Below are positions 6,371 to 13,462 of a stretch of 27,511 nucleotides of DNA, piece after piece. This DNA is from a virus: the IMG/VR virus record IMGVR_UViG_3300042889_001846, positions 1-27,511 of that record, one strand, 5' to 3'. Positions within the stretch are counted from its first letter, which is position 1; each line of letters begins with the position of its first letter. The notes under the pieces were generated by a model that was given only the letters and a program-made list of their open reading frames with translations, ran no database searches and was not told the origin of the DNA. Made by a program: the position numbers and the translations under genes.

Positions 6371-6378
6371 TATTTATT
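6371..6378 (-). promoter_or_regulatory. Late promoter, AATAAATA (minus strand)
   Basis: A late box faces the gp13-like gene and leaves a 24-base leader. It lies back to back with the late box at 6386 that faces the cell wall hydrolase gene, so the two genes are divergently transcribed late. Confidence 0.6.
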
Positions 6379-6385
6379 GGATGTA

Positions 6386-6393
6386 GATAAATA
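6386..6393 (+). promoter_or_regulatory. Late promoter, GATAAATA, 5 bases before ATG
   Basis: The box ends 5 bases before the ATG at 6399. In T4 the transcript begins at that distance, so the hydrolase mRNA may be leaderless. The minus-strand gene at 24768-25223 shows the same 5-base spacing. Confidence 0.6.
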
Positions 6394-6398
6394 GGTAT

Positions 6399-7139
6399 AT
6401 GGCCAAAGTTGAAATCCTACTCCAAGAATATCATCAGTATCTTGAAGAAAAGAAAGCTCTAGCCGCCATTGGTGCGGCTGGCGCAATTGCACTGGGTGGT
6501 GCGCATTTCATGAATAAGGACGCGGACGCGGCCACAGTTCAAAGTGATGGTGGTCATATATGGGGCGACGGAGACTGGGCATATCAGGATGATGAAGATA
6601 CCGAAGCCACCGATCAGGATGATTCCGAAGAAGAAGAGCTCGGTGGTGATGTCAACTTCAATCGTCACGATGTGGACGTATTGAGTATGACCCTGTGGGG
6701 TGAAGCGCGTGGCGAAGGCGAGTCTGGCATGAGGGCGGTAGCCCACGTCATCGTCAACCGTGCCCGACATTCTCGTTGGAGTGACACCATCAGTGGGGTT
6801 GCCCAAGAAGATAGCCAATTCTCATGTTGGAATGACAACGACATCAACAGTGACCTGATGCCAAAGATGCTGGAGTTCTACAACTACTTGAAGCACAAGC
6901 CGGATGGTTGGGAAGAATGGTATTCGGAATTCAAGAGAAGTCCTGACTATCCCGGATTTAAGAAATATCTCGAAGCCCGTGAGATCGCACGAGACGTCTT
7001 GGAGAACCAAGACGACGATCCCACCAACGGAGCGGTGTTCTACCACACCGGCGCGGTATCACCGGATTGGGCTCGTGGTCAGCGTGTTGTGGCTCGCATC
7101 GGCGCCCATCAATTCTACCGTACCGACCGTAAAGTCTGA
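6399..7139 (+). CDS. SleB-type cell wall hydrolase (Hydrolase_2 family)
   Basis: The C-terminal two thirds match the SleB/CwlJ hydrolase domain: LSMTLWGEARGEGESGMRAVAHVIVNR (in two stretches, catalytic Glu expected in GEARGEG), then VAQEDSQFSCWN, and the C-terminal AVFYHTGAVSPDWARGQRVVARIGAHQFYR. These enzymes cut peptidoglycan glycan strands. The N-terminus has an Ala/Gly-rich hydrophobic stretch (about 23-38), perhaps an anchor or signal, then a long acidic linker (about 50-85). It may be a lysis enzyme or a virion-associated wall-degrading protein; its place between neck genes slightly favours the latter. A late promoter abuts the ATG and no ribosome binding site is seen. Confidence 0.85.
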   Translation: MAKVEILLQEYHQYLEEKKALAAIGAAGAIALGGAHFMNKDADAATVQSDGGHIWGDGDWAYQDDEDTEATDQDDSEEEELGGDVNFNRHDVDVLSMTLWGEARGEGESGMRAVAHVIVNRARHSRWSDTISGVAQEDSQFSCWNDNDINSDLMPKMLEFYNYLKHKPDGWEEWYSEFKRSPDYPGFKKYLEAREIARDVLENQDDDPTNGAVFYHTGAVSPDWARGQRVVARIGAHQFYRTDRKV

Positions 7140-7153
7140 GCCCTCCACGCCCT

Positions 7154-7161
7154 ACTAAATA
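7154..7161 (+). promoter_or_regulatory. Late promoter, ACTAAATA
   Basis: A late box lies 21 bases before the gp14-like ATG, with an AGGAGG ribosome binding site between them. Confidence 0.6.
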
Positions 7162-7182
7162 CAGGGCGGTAGGAGGATACCT

Positions 7183-8241
7183 ATGAAGTCATTCGGTCTA
7201 TGGGACAACAAGAAAAACGAGGACTACTATTTCCTCGATGGGGTGATCCTTGAGCAGTTTGAACGTGGTGGCATGGCCGCCCTCGTTCATAAGTATCTTG
7301 GTGTGCATGACCAGGGTGAAACCGGTGATGCCACACAACCCAGCGCAGCTAAGAGTAAGACCAAGAAGGAGCGGCAGATCCAAGACCTTCTCTTTCTAGA
7401 GAACCGTGATCGTCACTATTCTCCTGACCTCTTTGAACTCCGCGCCGTCTACAATTTGCAGGACAATGAATTCAACATGAGCCAGTTTGGTCTCTTCGTT
7501 GATGCCGACACCTTCTACGTCGAGATCCATCTCAATGATTGTCTGACCAAGATTGGTCGCAAGCTTATGAGTGGCGACGTCTTGGAGTTCCCACACCTAC
7601 GAGATGACGCGCTCTTGGACGAGGACGCTCCGGCGATCAACAAATACTACCAGATCACCGATGTGAATCGTGCCGCTGGTGGATGGAGTCCAGTATGGCG
7701 CCCACACATACTCCGCATCAAAATCAAGCCCATGACTGCAAGTCAGGAATTTAGCGACATCTTGGATCGTGAAGAGGGTGACTTCAATGTGCGTGATCTC
7801 ATTGGAGACTGGCAGGATCAAATCAACATCAGTCAGAGCATCGTTGAACAAGCTGAGTCAGACGTTCCCTTCCGTAACTTCCAGACTCTGCAATTCTACG
7901 TCGTTCCTGGCGACGAGGATGGTACCCAATATCCATGGATATTTGCCGGCGATGGCGAACCACCCAACGGAGCGGAAGTCGTGGGGTCGGGTAGAGACTT
8001 CCCTGAGTCCCCCTCTCTGGGTGACTGGTTCCTCAACACGGCACACGAGCCTAATGTTCTCTACCAACGAATAGAGGGTGGATGGAAGCGCAAGGAAGTG
8101 GACCTTCGAAGGAAATGGTCCGCCGCCCATAGAATATTGGAATCGTTTATTTCGAATAGGAATGTCTCGGAAATTCAAGGTGAGAGTGTAATCGAAAGAC
8201 AACCATTGTCCAAAGTTCTAAAGCCCAGAGCTGATTTTTGA
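7183..8241 (+). CDS. T4 gp14-like neck protein
   Basis: The 352-residue protein shows the gp14 pattern. RDRHYSPDLFELRAVYN resembles T4 gp14's tyrosine/proline-rich YVSPDLIFGE region. A MSQFGLFVDADTFYVEIHLN block and then GDVLEFPHL...KYYQITDVNRAAGGWSP correspond to T4's GDLIYFPM...FEINWVEPYD region. T4 gp14 is 256 residues. The extra C-terminal part contains LGDWFLNTAHEPNVLYQRIEGGWK, a short beta motif common in phage tail and fibre proteins. Gp14 with gp13 completes the neck. The last codons (8218-8241) overlap, tail to tail, the end of the minus-strand homing endonuclease, so the natural C-terminus may have been altered by that insertion. Base use in the last 100 bases is more AT-rich. Confidence 0.7.
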   Translation: MKSFGLWDNKKNEDYYFLDGVILEQFERGGMAALVHKYLGVHDQGETGDATQPSAAKSKTKKERQIQDLLFLENRDRHYSPDLFELRAVYNLQDNEFNMSQFGLFVDADTFYVEIHLNDCLTKIGRKLMSGDVLEFPHLRDDALLDEDAPAINKYYQITDVNRAAGGWSPVWRPHILRIKIKPMTASQEFSDILDREEGDFNVRDLIGDWQDQINISQSIVEQAESDVPFRNFQTLQFYVVPGDEDGTQYPWIFAGDGEPPNGAEVVGSGRDFPESPSLGDWFLNTAHEPNVLYQRIEGGWKRKEVDLRRKWSAAHRILESFISNRNVSEIQGESVIERQPLSKVLKPRADF

Positions 8242-9138
8242 TTTCCACTTAGACTCCCAAATTTCCATAATCTGATATCCTGATTTCAGAATCTTATCTC
8301 TCTTAGACAAAGTTTTGTTATATAGAGATCCGTAGGAAACCTTGCACACTGGATGAATGTCATTCTGGTTGGTAGTCAAGGGATTACCATGCCATTTATC
8401 ACCCCAGAATTCGTACACCGTTAATGTGGTCGCATCGTAGCCATCGGCCACAATGAACGAACCATCTTCCATGAAGAGCTTAACCTGACGATGGAACCGA
8501 TCATCAGGCAAGCCTAGATGATCCAACCAAGCATCTTGCATCCTATAGCGATTGGAACATTTGGGACAACCACTCCCCGCCAAATGGTTACATGCCAATT
8601 GATCGAATATACCATGCCTGGCACATTTTATTTGGACTTTCTGATTCAATCCAGAGTAAGTGACCAAATCATATAGGTATTTTTGGCCATGAATCTCGAT
8701 GGATCTCTCAATGAAACTCTCTGTCGTCAATGGTTTGACCTTGGCGCATTCTTGACAACCCGCTCCACCCAAATGAAGATGTGGCAATTGCCAGAATTCT
8801 CCATGATCTCGGCAAATGATTCTAATTTTGGTGGTCACAGATTTGTACTCAACTTGTGAGTAATCATATCTATCACCATGTGTTTGAGTTGCTCTATCTA
8901 CAAAACCAGATAATCCATAGCCACGCCTTTCACTTTCTTTGGTGGATGCGCATTTTGGACAACCCGATCCACTGAGATGGTTCGATGGTCTTTGATCAAA
9001 GTCTCCATGAATTTTGCAGGTGATGCACACTGGCCGATCTATTCTAGAATATTCAACCTTGGAATAATCATAAGTATCACCATGCGCCTTTGTGAATCTG
9101 TTTAGGATTCTTTCTAGAGTCTGCATTGGTCTTGCCAT
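8218..9138 (-). CDS. Free-standing homing endonuclease with three treble-clef zinc repeats
   Basis: I chose the ATG at 9138 (MARPMQT...) because AGGA lies 8 bases upstream; 9177 is an in-frame alternative without one. The 306-residue protein has three copies of a repeat of about 55 residues: HGD.YDYS.V.Y...., then CxxHG.F.Q...HL.G.GCP.C, DUF723-like zinc-binding modules that bind DNA. The C-terminal domain (YEFWGDKWHGNP, then RDKILKSGYQIMEIWES.W) resembles the very-short-patch-repair-like nuclease of phage and cyanophage mobile genes. It lies on the opposite strand between two late genes and is AT-rich, both signs of mobility. Its stop lies within the last codons of the gp14-like gene. Confidence 0.75.
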   Translation of the reverse strand: MARPMQTLERILNRFTKAHGDTYDYSKVEYSRIDRPVCITCKIHGDFDQRPSNHLSGSGCPKCASTKESERRGYGLSGFVDRATQTHGDRYDYSQVEYKSVTTKIRIICRDHGEFWQLPHLHLGGAGCQECAKVKPLTTESFIERSIEIHGQKYLYDLVTYSGLNQKVQIKCARHGIFDQLACNHLAGSGCPKCSNRYRMQDAWLDHLGLPDDRFHRQVKLFMEDGSFIVADGYDATTLTVYEFWGDKWHGNPLTTNQNDIHPVCKVSYGSLYNKTLSKRDKILKSGYQIMEIWESKWKSKISSGL

Positions 9139-9193
9139 ACTGCTTTTCCTTGATTGGTATAAATCTAAACTTATCAATTACTTATCTCCTTTG

Positions 9194-9201
9194 GCTAAAT
9201 A
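9194..9201 (+). promoter_or_regulatory. Late promoter, GCTAAATA
   Basis: A late box lies 25 bases before the lysozyme ATG, with AAGGAGA as ribosome binding site. A near-match TATAAATC at 9158-9165 may be a second start. Confidence 0.6.
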
Positions 9202-9226
9202 CTGCATATAACCATAAGGAGACGCT

Positions 9227-9688
9227 ATGAATGACTTCCACATGAGTGCAAACGGAATTGCACTGATCAAACACTTTGAGAGCTTCGTTGCTGGTGCCTA
9301 TGTTTGTCCAGCAGGTGTTCTTACTATTGGTTATGGTACCACTCTGGGTGTGAAGCGTGGTCAGGTTGTTTCGGAGAAACAAGCTACCGCTCTACTGGCT
9401 CGTGATCTCCTGGGCTTTGAAGCGGCGGTCAAGCGCCTCGTCAAGGTACAACTGACACAGAACCAGTTCGACGCCCTTGTGAGCTTCGCCTACAACTGTG
9501 GTGCTGCGAATCTCGCAAGTAGTACGATGTTGAAGCTTATCAACAACCGTCAATTTCAACTTGTGCCTGCTCAGTTCCTACGCTGGAACAAGGGAGGCGG
9601 CAAGGTCCTTGCTGGTCTGACTCGTCGTCGACGCAGCGAGATGTGGCTATGGCAGACCGGTACGCTCAAGTACGATTTCGAGGTATAA
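9227..9688 (+). CDS. GH24 phage lysozyme (endolysin)
   Basis: The 153-residue protein is a GH24 muramidase. The catalytic series is E18 (HFESF), C27 and T33 (VLTIGYGTT), i.e. Glu-8aa-Cys-5aa-Thr. That is the P1-endolysin version of the family triad, with Cys in the position where T4 lysozyme has Asp. The second half has LTQNQFDALVSFAYNCG and LTRRRRSE, both typical of the family. It cuts the MurNAc-GlcNAc bond of peptidoglycan. No signal peptide is visible, so export needs a holin or virion delivery. A late promoter and AAGGAGA ribosome binding site support the start. The gp15-like gene follows after 3 bases, so they are probably co-transcribed. Confidence 0.93.
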   Translation: MNDFHMSANGIALIKHFESFVAGAYVCPAGVLTIGYGTTLGVKRGQVVSEKQATALLARDLLGFEAAVKRLVKVQLTQNQFDALVSFAYNCGAANLASSTMLKLINNRQFQLVPAQFLRWNKGGGKVLAGLTRRRRSEMWLWQTGTLKYDFEV

Positions 9689-9691
9689 TTC

Positions 9692-11056
9692 ATGGCACTT
9701 GACTACTTCTATGACGCCCAACTTCGGAGATATTGGACTCAATTCGTTCGGATCTTTGAGGGCTTTCAATACCGCTCCGGTCGCAACGGTAGTGGTCAAG
9801 TCTCCATGCGTACCGTTCCTGTTAAACTAGCCAGTAAGGATCGCCTTGTCGGTCACATCCTGAGAAACAACTCTGAGAACACTACCCTGTCTACTCCACA
9901 GATGAGTTGCTGGATGAATAGTCTCTCAAGGGTTCCAGAGCGCGTACAAAGCCCCAACTTCACCAGCACGGTCAACGTGTGGGAACGAGCCATTGATCCC
10001 CTCACGAATAGTTACACTGGTGACCAGGGTAGGAGTTACACCGTTGAACGTATGATGGGTGTGCCCTACGACATGGTAATGAGTCTGGATATCTGGACCT
10101 CCAACGAGGATCAGAAGAGTCAGATCGTTGAGCAGATTCTTCAGCTATTCAACCCCAGTATTGACATGCAGGTCAGCGACAATCCCTTGGATTGGAATGC
10201 CCTTGGCATCGTGGAGTTTGAGAACATTGAATGGAGTTCCCGCTCTTTCCCAATCGGCACTGAGGATGACATCGACATCACAACGATGACTTTCCGTGTA
10301 CCCATTTGGATCAGCCCGCCCGCAAAGGTAAAGAAACAGAATATCATCCAACAGATCATCACAAACATCACGGCAACTCCTACGATTGAACCACGCGAGG
10401 GCATCGTGACTGATACACATTACAGTGAATCTGATATGCGGAGTCGTCTAGTCATCACACCGGGTGATTATCACGTGGAGCTCTCAGGTGCCGTTGCCAC
10501 TCTGTTGACTAGTGGTCAGGGTCTCACTGACGCTGATGACAACGAACTCGATTGGGCTAAGGTATTAGGCCTATATGGTAAGGTTCGTCCCGGTATTAGC
10601 CAGATCCGTTTCAAGACCACGGGTGATCTCGAGAACCACGACAATGACGTCATTGGTACGTTTGATCTCGACTTCGAGGTCAACAAAATGAACATTACGT
10701 TTGATCTCGAGACCCTACCCACCAATACCCTTCCGGGTATCAAGGGTGTGGTTGATCCACACCTCAATCACCCAGGCAACACCACCCCATTGACATCTCC
10801 TGTGATTGGCGATCGTTGGATGATACTCAATAGCATCGCAGCCAACACCACATGGGGCGCCTTCAGTGCTGGTGAGAATGATATCATTCAGTTCACTAAC
10901 TCGGGATGGTCAGTGGTCTTCGACGCCAGCGCGACAGAAACCGCGGCCCGACTGACTCACAACACCACTGGCGTTCAATACAAGTGGACGGGTGGTGAGT
11001 GGGTCAACTCTCTGGAGGGGATTTATCGCCCTGGGTTTTGGAGGATATTCTTGTGA
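9692..11056 (+). CDS. T4 gp15-like proximal tail sheath stabiliser
   Basis: The N-terminal 240 residues match the gp15 family of T4-like phages: FYDAQLRRYWTQFVRIFEGF, then RTVPVKLASKDR, ILRNNSENTTLSTPQMSCWMN, YTVERMMGVPYDMVMSLDIWTSN, QILQLFNPSIDMQVSDNPLDW and WSSRSFPIGTEDDIDI, ending in IWISPPAKVKKQN. Gp15 caps the tail tube and sheath and joins the tail to the neck. T4 gp15 is 272 residues; this one has about 200 more. The addition includes a beta-rich GDRWMILN...GWSVVF module like that in phage fibre proteins. The start follows the lysozyme stop by 3 bases, with GAGG upstream. The 3' end overlaps a minus-strand small gene by 53 bases. Confidence 0.85.
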   Translation: MALDYFYDAQLRRYWTQFVRIFEGFQYRSGRNGSGQVSMRTVPVKLASKDRLVGHILRNNSENTTLSTPQMSCWMNSLSRVPERVQSPNFTSTVNVWERAIDPLTNSYTGDQGRSYTVERMMGVPYDMVMSLDIWTSNEDQKSQIVEQILQLFNPSIDMQVSDNPLDWNALGIVEFENIEWSSRSFPIGTEDDIDITTMTFRVPIWISPPAKVKKQNIIQQIITNITATPTIEPREGIVTDTHYSESDMRSRLVITPGDYHVELSGAVATLLTSGQGLTDADDNELDWAKVLGLYGKVRPGISQIRFKTTGDLENHDNDVIGTFDLDFEVNKMNITFDLETLPTNTLPGIKGVVDPHLNHPGNTTPLTSPVIGDRWMILNSIAANTTWGAFSAGENDIIQFTNSGWSVVFDASATETAARLTHNTTGVQYKWTGGEWVNSLEGIYRPGFWRIFL

Positions 11057-11234
11057 TTCTAGCCACACACCATTCCGTAGAATGTGCTGGTCCACAGAAA
11101 TACACAGGAGCCGTGAGTTCCTTGAACAGCACTGGGTTGGCCCAGTACAGAGTCTGACCCTTCTCGTCACGTCGGAATGAGGGATCAAGCGGTCCCTTAC
11201 CACAAACCTCACAACGTATGGTGCCGCCAATCAT
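11004..11234 (-). CDS. Small zinc-ribbon-like protein, 76 aa
   Basis: The ATG at 11234 has AGGA 9 bases before it; the frame is open upstream to 11306 but without a better start. The protein contains RCEVCGKGP, then an aromatic stretch, then YFCGPAH, a CxxC...CxxxH pattern typical of small zinc-binding phage and bacterial proteins. The last 20 residues are low in structure and overlap the end of the gp15-like gene tail to tail. It could bind nucleic acid or another protein; no specific function can be given. The overlap means the C-terminal portion is uncertain. Confidence 0.5.
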   Translation of the reverse strand: MIGGTIRCEVCGKGPLDPSFRRDEKGQTLYWANPVLFKELTAPVYFCGPAHSTEWCVARITRISSKTQGDKSPPES

Positions 11235-11288
11235 TCTTGACTTCCTATAACCAAACCCGTAAATGTTTGGTAAATCTAGGTAGCAGAT

Positions 11289-11717
11289 ATGCCATCCAAC
11301 ATTCAAGAACTATATTGCTTCAGAGTCAAACAGGTGGTACAGGACGATGACGCCGCATATTGGCGCTACGCCCGAGACAATCACCGGAGTGATTACGAAC
11401 CCAGCTTCATCACGAAAGCTGACGAGGCCACGCAATTCACGCTGGATCAAACCACAGATATCATCAAGCTTTATCAGAAGCTGATAAAGATATCTAAGGT
11501 CGTAGAAGCTCAGCTCGTGAAGGTCACCATCACCACGCAGATTGATGTCATTCCCATGGATCAGGAAGAGTTCCTTGAAGAACGCCGCCGGATCGCAATC
11601 GAAAAGTTGACTATGGATGACATCCACGCCCTGGGTGTGGAAAGTATGGCCACCTACAGCAAGCTCAAGTTTCACAAGTCTCCCACACCCGCGCTTCGTG
11701 AAAGCCCTCCCTTTTGA
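11289..11717 (+). CDS. Hypothetical protein, 142 aa
   Basis: A 142-residue protein with predicted helices and strands and no membrane segment. The middle (KLIKISKVVEAQLVKVTITTQIDVIPM) looks like a helix leading into a beta strand. The ATG at 11289 lacks a strong ribosome binding site. Its stop overlaps the TTG start of the next gene (TTGA), so the two genes are coupled. I do not recognise a family. Confidence 0.65.
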   Translation: MPSNIQELYCFRVKQVVQDDDAAYWRYARDNHRSDYEPSFITKADEATQFTLDQTTDIIKLYQKLIKISKVVEAQLVKVTITTQIDVIPMDQEEFLEERRRIAIEKLTMDDIHALGVESMATYSKLKFHKSPTPALRESPPF

Positions 11718-12331
11718 CCACTAGCTCTCTATATCGCATCCGCAACGGTAAGGGTCTGTGGAGCAATGGTGGCATGTCACCGACTTTCTCGAGTAAGGGA
11801 AAGGCCTGGGTCAGCCTTGGTGCTTTGAAGACTCACATCCGCTGTCTTGTTGAGAAGAGCCATTATGATAAGGTGAATCCTTTGGAGCCTTGGCGTAAGA
11901 TTACCAAATCCCTTCCAGAGGATTGGGAGATCGTTGAGTTCGTGATCGTTGAATCGAATACGGATCTCATTCGTCCCGCCAGCACCATCGTTGATGTGAT
12001 GAAGCGCCGTGAAACATTGGTGCATCATCACGGTGAGGCCTTTGCCAATCTAGTGGATCGTTTGGAGAAGAACGGCCAAGAGGTTGAGTACCAGTGGTGT
12101 TTGTGTAGCAAAGACCCCTACCGCCATGCTGGAATTCAGGTAGAGCTCTTGACTCTCTTGAAGTCTAAGAAGCTCAAGAGGGGCACTGACATTCAGACAG
12201 CGACCCTAGGTGGTGATACCGCAGTGGCATTCAAGGACAAGAGTCAGGCGATGTTGTTCAAGCTTGAATTCAAACACAAGCTCACGGCTGTGAATCTCAA
12301 GGAATTCGTAGAAACAAATCTTGACAGTTAG
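11714..12331 (+). CDS. Hypothetical protein, 205 aa; paralogue of the protein at 22272
   Basis: It starts with TTG overlapping the preceding stop. The protein begins YRIRNGKGLWSNGG, contains PEDWEIVEFVIVES in the middle, and near the end has TAVAFKDKSQAMLFKLEFKHK. The protein at 22272-22853 has the same three landmarks (YMIRNKTTGKFWNG, DDWEIVEVDVA, GFLDRQQAMQARL) at similar spacing, so the two look like distant paralogues. The C-terminal segment resembles a small alpha/beta fold seen in many T4-like phage orphans. The function is unknown. A TTGACA overlaps the end of the gene. Confidence 0.7.
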   Translation: MTTSSLYRIRNGKGLWSNGGMSPTFSSKGKAWVSLGALKTHIRCLVEKSHYDKVNPLEPWRKITKSLPEDWEIVEFVIVESNTDLIRPASTIVDVMKRRETLVHHHGEAFANLVDRLEKNGQEVEYQWCLCSKDPYRHAGIQVELLTLLKSKKLKRGTDIQTATLGGDTAVAFKDKSQAMLFKLEFKHKLTAVNLKEFVETNLDS

Positions 12332-12347
12332 ACTGTCTGGCTAAATA
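12321..12347 (+). promoter_or_regulatory. TTGACA element plus late box GCTAAATA before the NAD operon
   Basis: TTGACA (12321-12326) lies 15 bases before TAAATA (12342-12347). The octamer GCTAAATA (12340-12347) is also a late-type box. The site could act early, late or both. The 86-base leader to nadE holds a hairpin (GTTG...CAAC around GGGGTTACCC) and no gene. Confidence 0.5.
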
Positions 12348-12433
12348 ATGGCATAGAATTGGTTGCGAATCCCGCGTTGTGGGGTTACCCAACTGCTCTA
12401 ACATCAAACACCCATCCTGAAAGGTGAGGTATC

Positions 12434-13462
12434 ATGTCGCATATCAAGACCATCCTCGAGATCAGCCGCCAAGACCAAGTGGGCCCACTGAGCTCCTGGT
12501 TCGCCGGGCAACTCGAAAAGTCGATTCAAATCGGCCACTACGCACTTCCCTCTCAAGTCCAAAAGGACGGCGAGGCCATTATCGAATGGTTGACCAAATA
12601 CCGTGAACAGACGGGCTGCTCGACAGCTACCATGGGAATCAGCGGCGGCGTTGATTCGGCCCTCACGGCGGCCCTGCTCAAGCAAGCCGGCTGGCGCGTC
12701 CTCGGCTACGCCCTTCCCATTCACCAAGACCCCACGGAGACCGAACGCGGTCGTGAAGCTGCAGAAGCTCTCGGCCTCGAGTTCGAAGTCTTCGACGTCT
12801 CGGATACCTACGATGCGCTGGTGAAGTCCGTGGCGGTCCTGGACCCCACCCTCACTGATCCCAACATGGCCGATGATTTCGGCGTCAAGGTTCGTCGGGG
12901 CAACATTCGGGCGCGGTCGCGGATGATTCCACTCTACAACATGGCACACCGTCACGGCGGTCTGGTGGCCAGCACGGACAACCTGTCGGAGTTGCAGGCT
13001 GCATTCTTCTCCCTGCACGGTGACGTCGGTGATATCTCGCCCATCCAGGCCTTCAACAAGAGCTGGGAGATTCCCATGCTGGCCAAACTGTTCGGTGTTC
13101 CAGAAGCTACGTGGCGCGCCAAGCCCACTGACGGCCTGGGTATTGCCGCCGGCGATGAAGCCCAGCTGGGTTGCACCTACCTGGAATGGGACCTCATGTT
13201 CCAGGCGATGAGCACGGCCCACCTGGCTGTGTCGACTCTTCCCGCGAAGAAAGACTTCATCATCTCGCAGATGGAATTCGAGGGTGACGAGCGCGCCATG
13301 CAGGTGTTCGAGTTGGTCTACAACCGCGCCGGCCGCAACTGGTTCAAGCGTATGAACCCCGTGAACTTCGAGCATCCTCGCCTGCGTACTCTGAGCGCAC
13401 TGGAGCGCACTGACCGCAAGATGTTCTGGCCAGAGGTGGTTCGGTCGGGAGCGAGCAACTAA
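12434..13462 (+). CDS. nadE: NH3-dependent NAD+ synthetase
   Basis: The 342-residue protein carries the PP-loop SGGVDSA (70-76), then GNIRARSRMIPLYNMAHRH, STDNLSELQAAFFSLHGDVGDISPI (two stretches) and KPTDGL, the expected order of ATP, deamido-NAD and ammonia-tunnel elements in NadE. It lacks the N-terminal nitrilase domain of glutamine-dependent enzymes, so it should use ammonia. It makes NAD+ from nicotinate adenine dinucleotide, the last Preiss-Handler step. The stop overlaps the start of pncB (TAATG), so the two are coupled. This gene opens a run holding every other enzyme needed from nicotinamide. It has high-GC codon use compared with the late genes. Confidence 0.93.
   Translation: MSHIKTILEISRQDQVGPLSSWFAGQLEKSIQIGHYALPSQVQKDGEAIIEWLTKYREQTGCSTATMGISGGVDSALTAALLKQAGWRVLGYALPIHQDPTETERGREAAEALGLEFEVFDVSDTYDALVKSVAVLDPTLTDPNMADDFGVKVRRGNIRARSRMIPLYNMAHRHGGLVASTDNLSELQAAFFSLHGDVGDISPIQAFNKSWEIPMLAKLFGVPEATWRAKPTDGLGIAAGDEAQLGCTYLEWDLMFQAMSTAHLAVSTLPAKKDFIISQMEFEGDERAMQVFELVYNRAGRNWFKRMNPVNFEHPRLRTLSALERTDRKMFWPEVVRSGASN

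Noticed and set aside
12355-12415. Possible tRNA on the minus strand in the nadE leader (TTAGAGC and GTTGGG-TAA-CCCCACAAC)
   Set aside because: The apparent anticodon loop is too small, no matching acceptor stem or T arm is found, and no CCA; it is better read as a simple hairpin in the leader.
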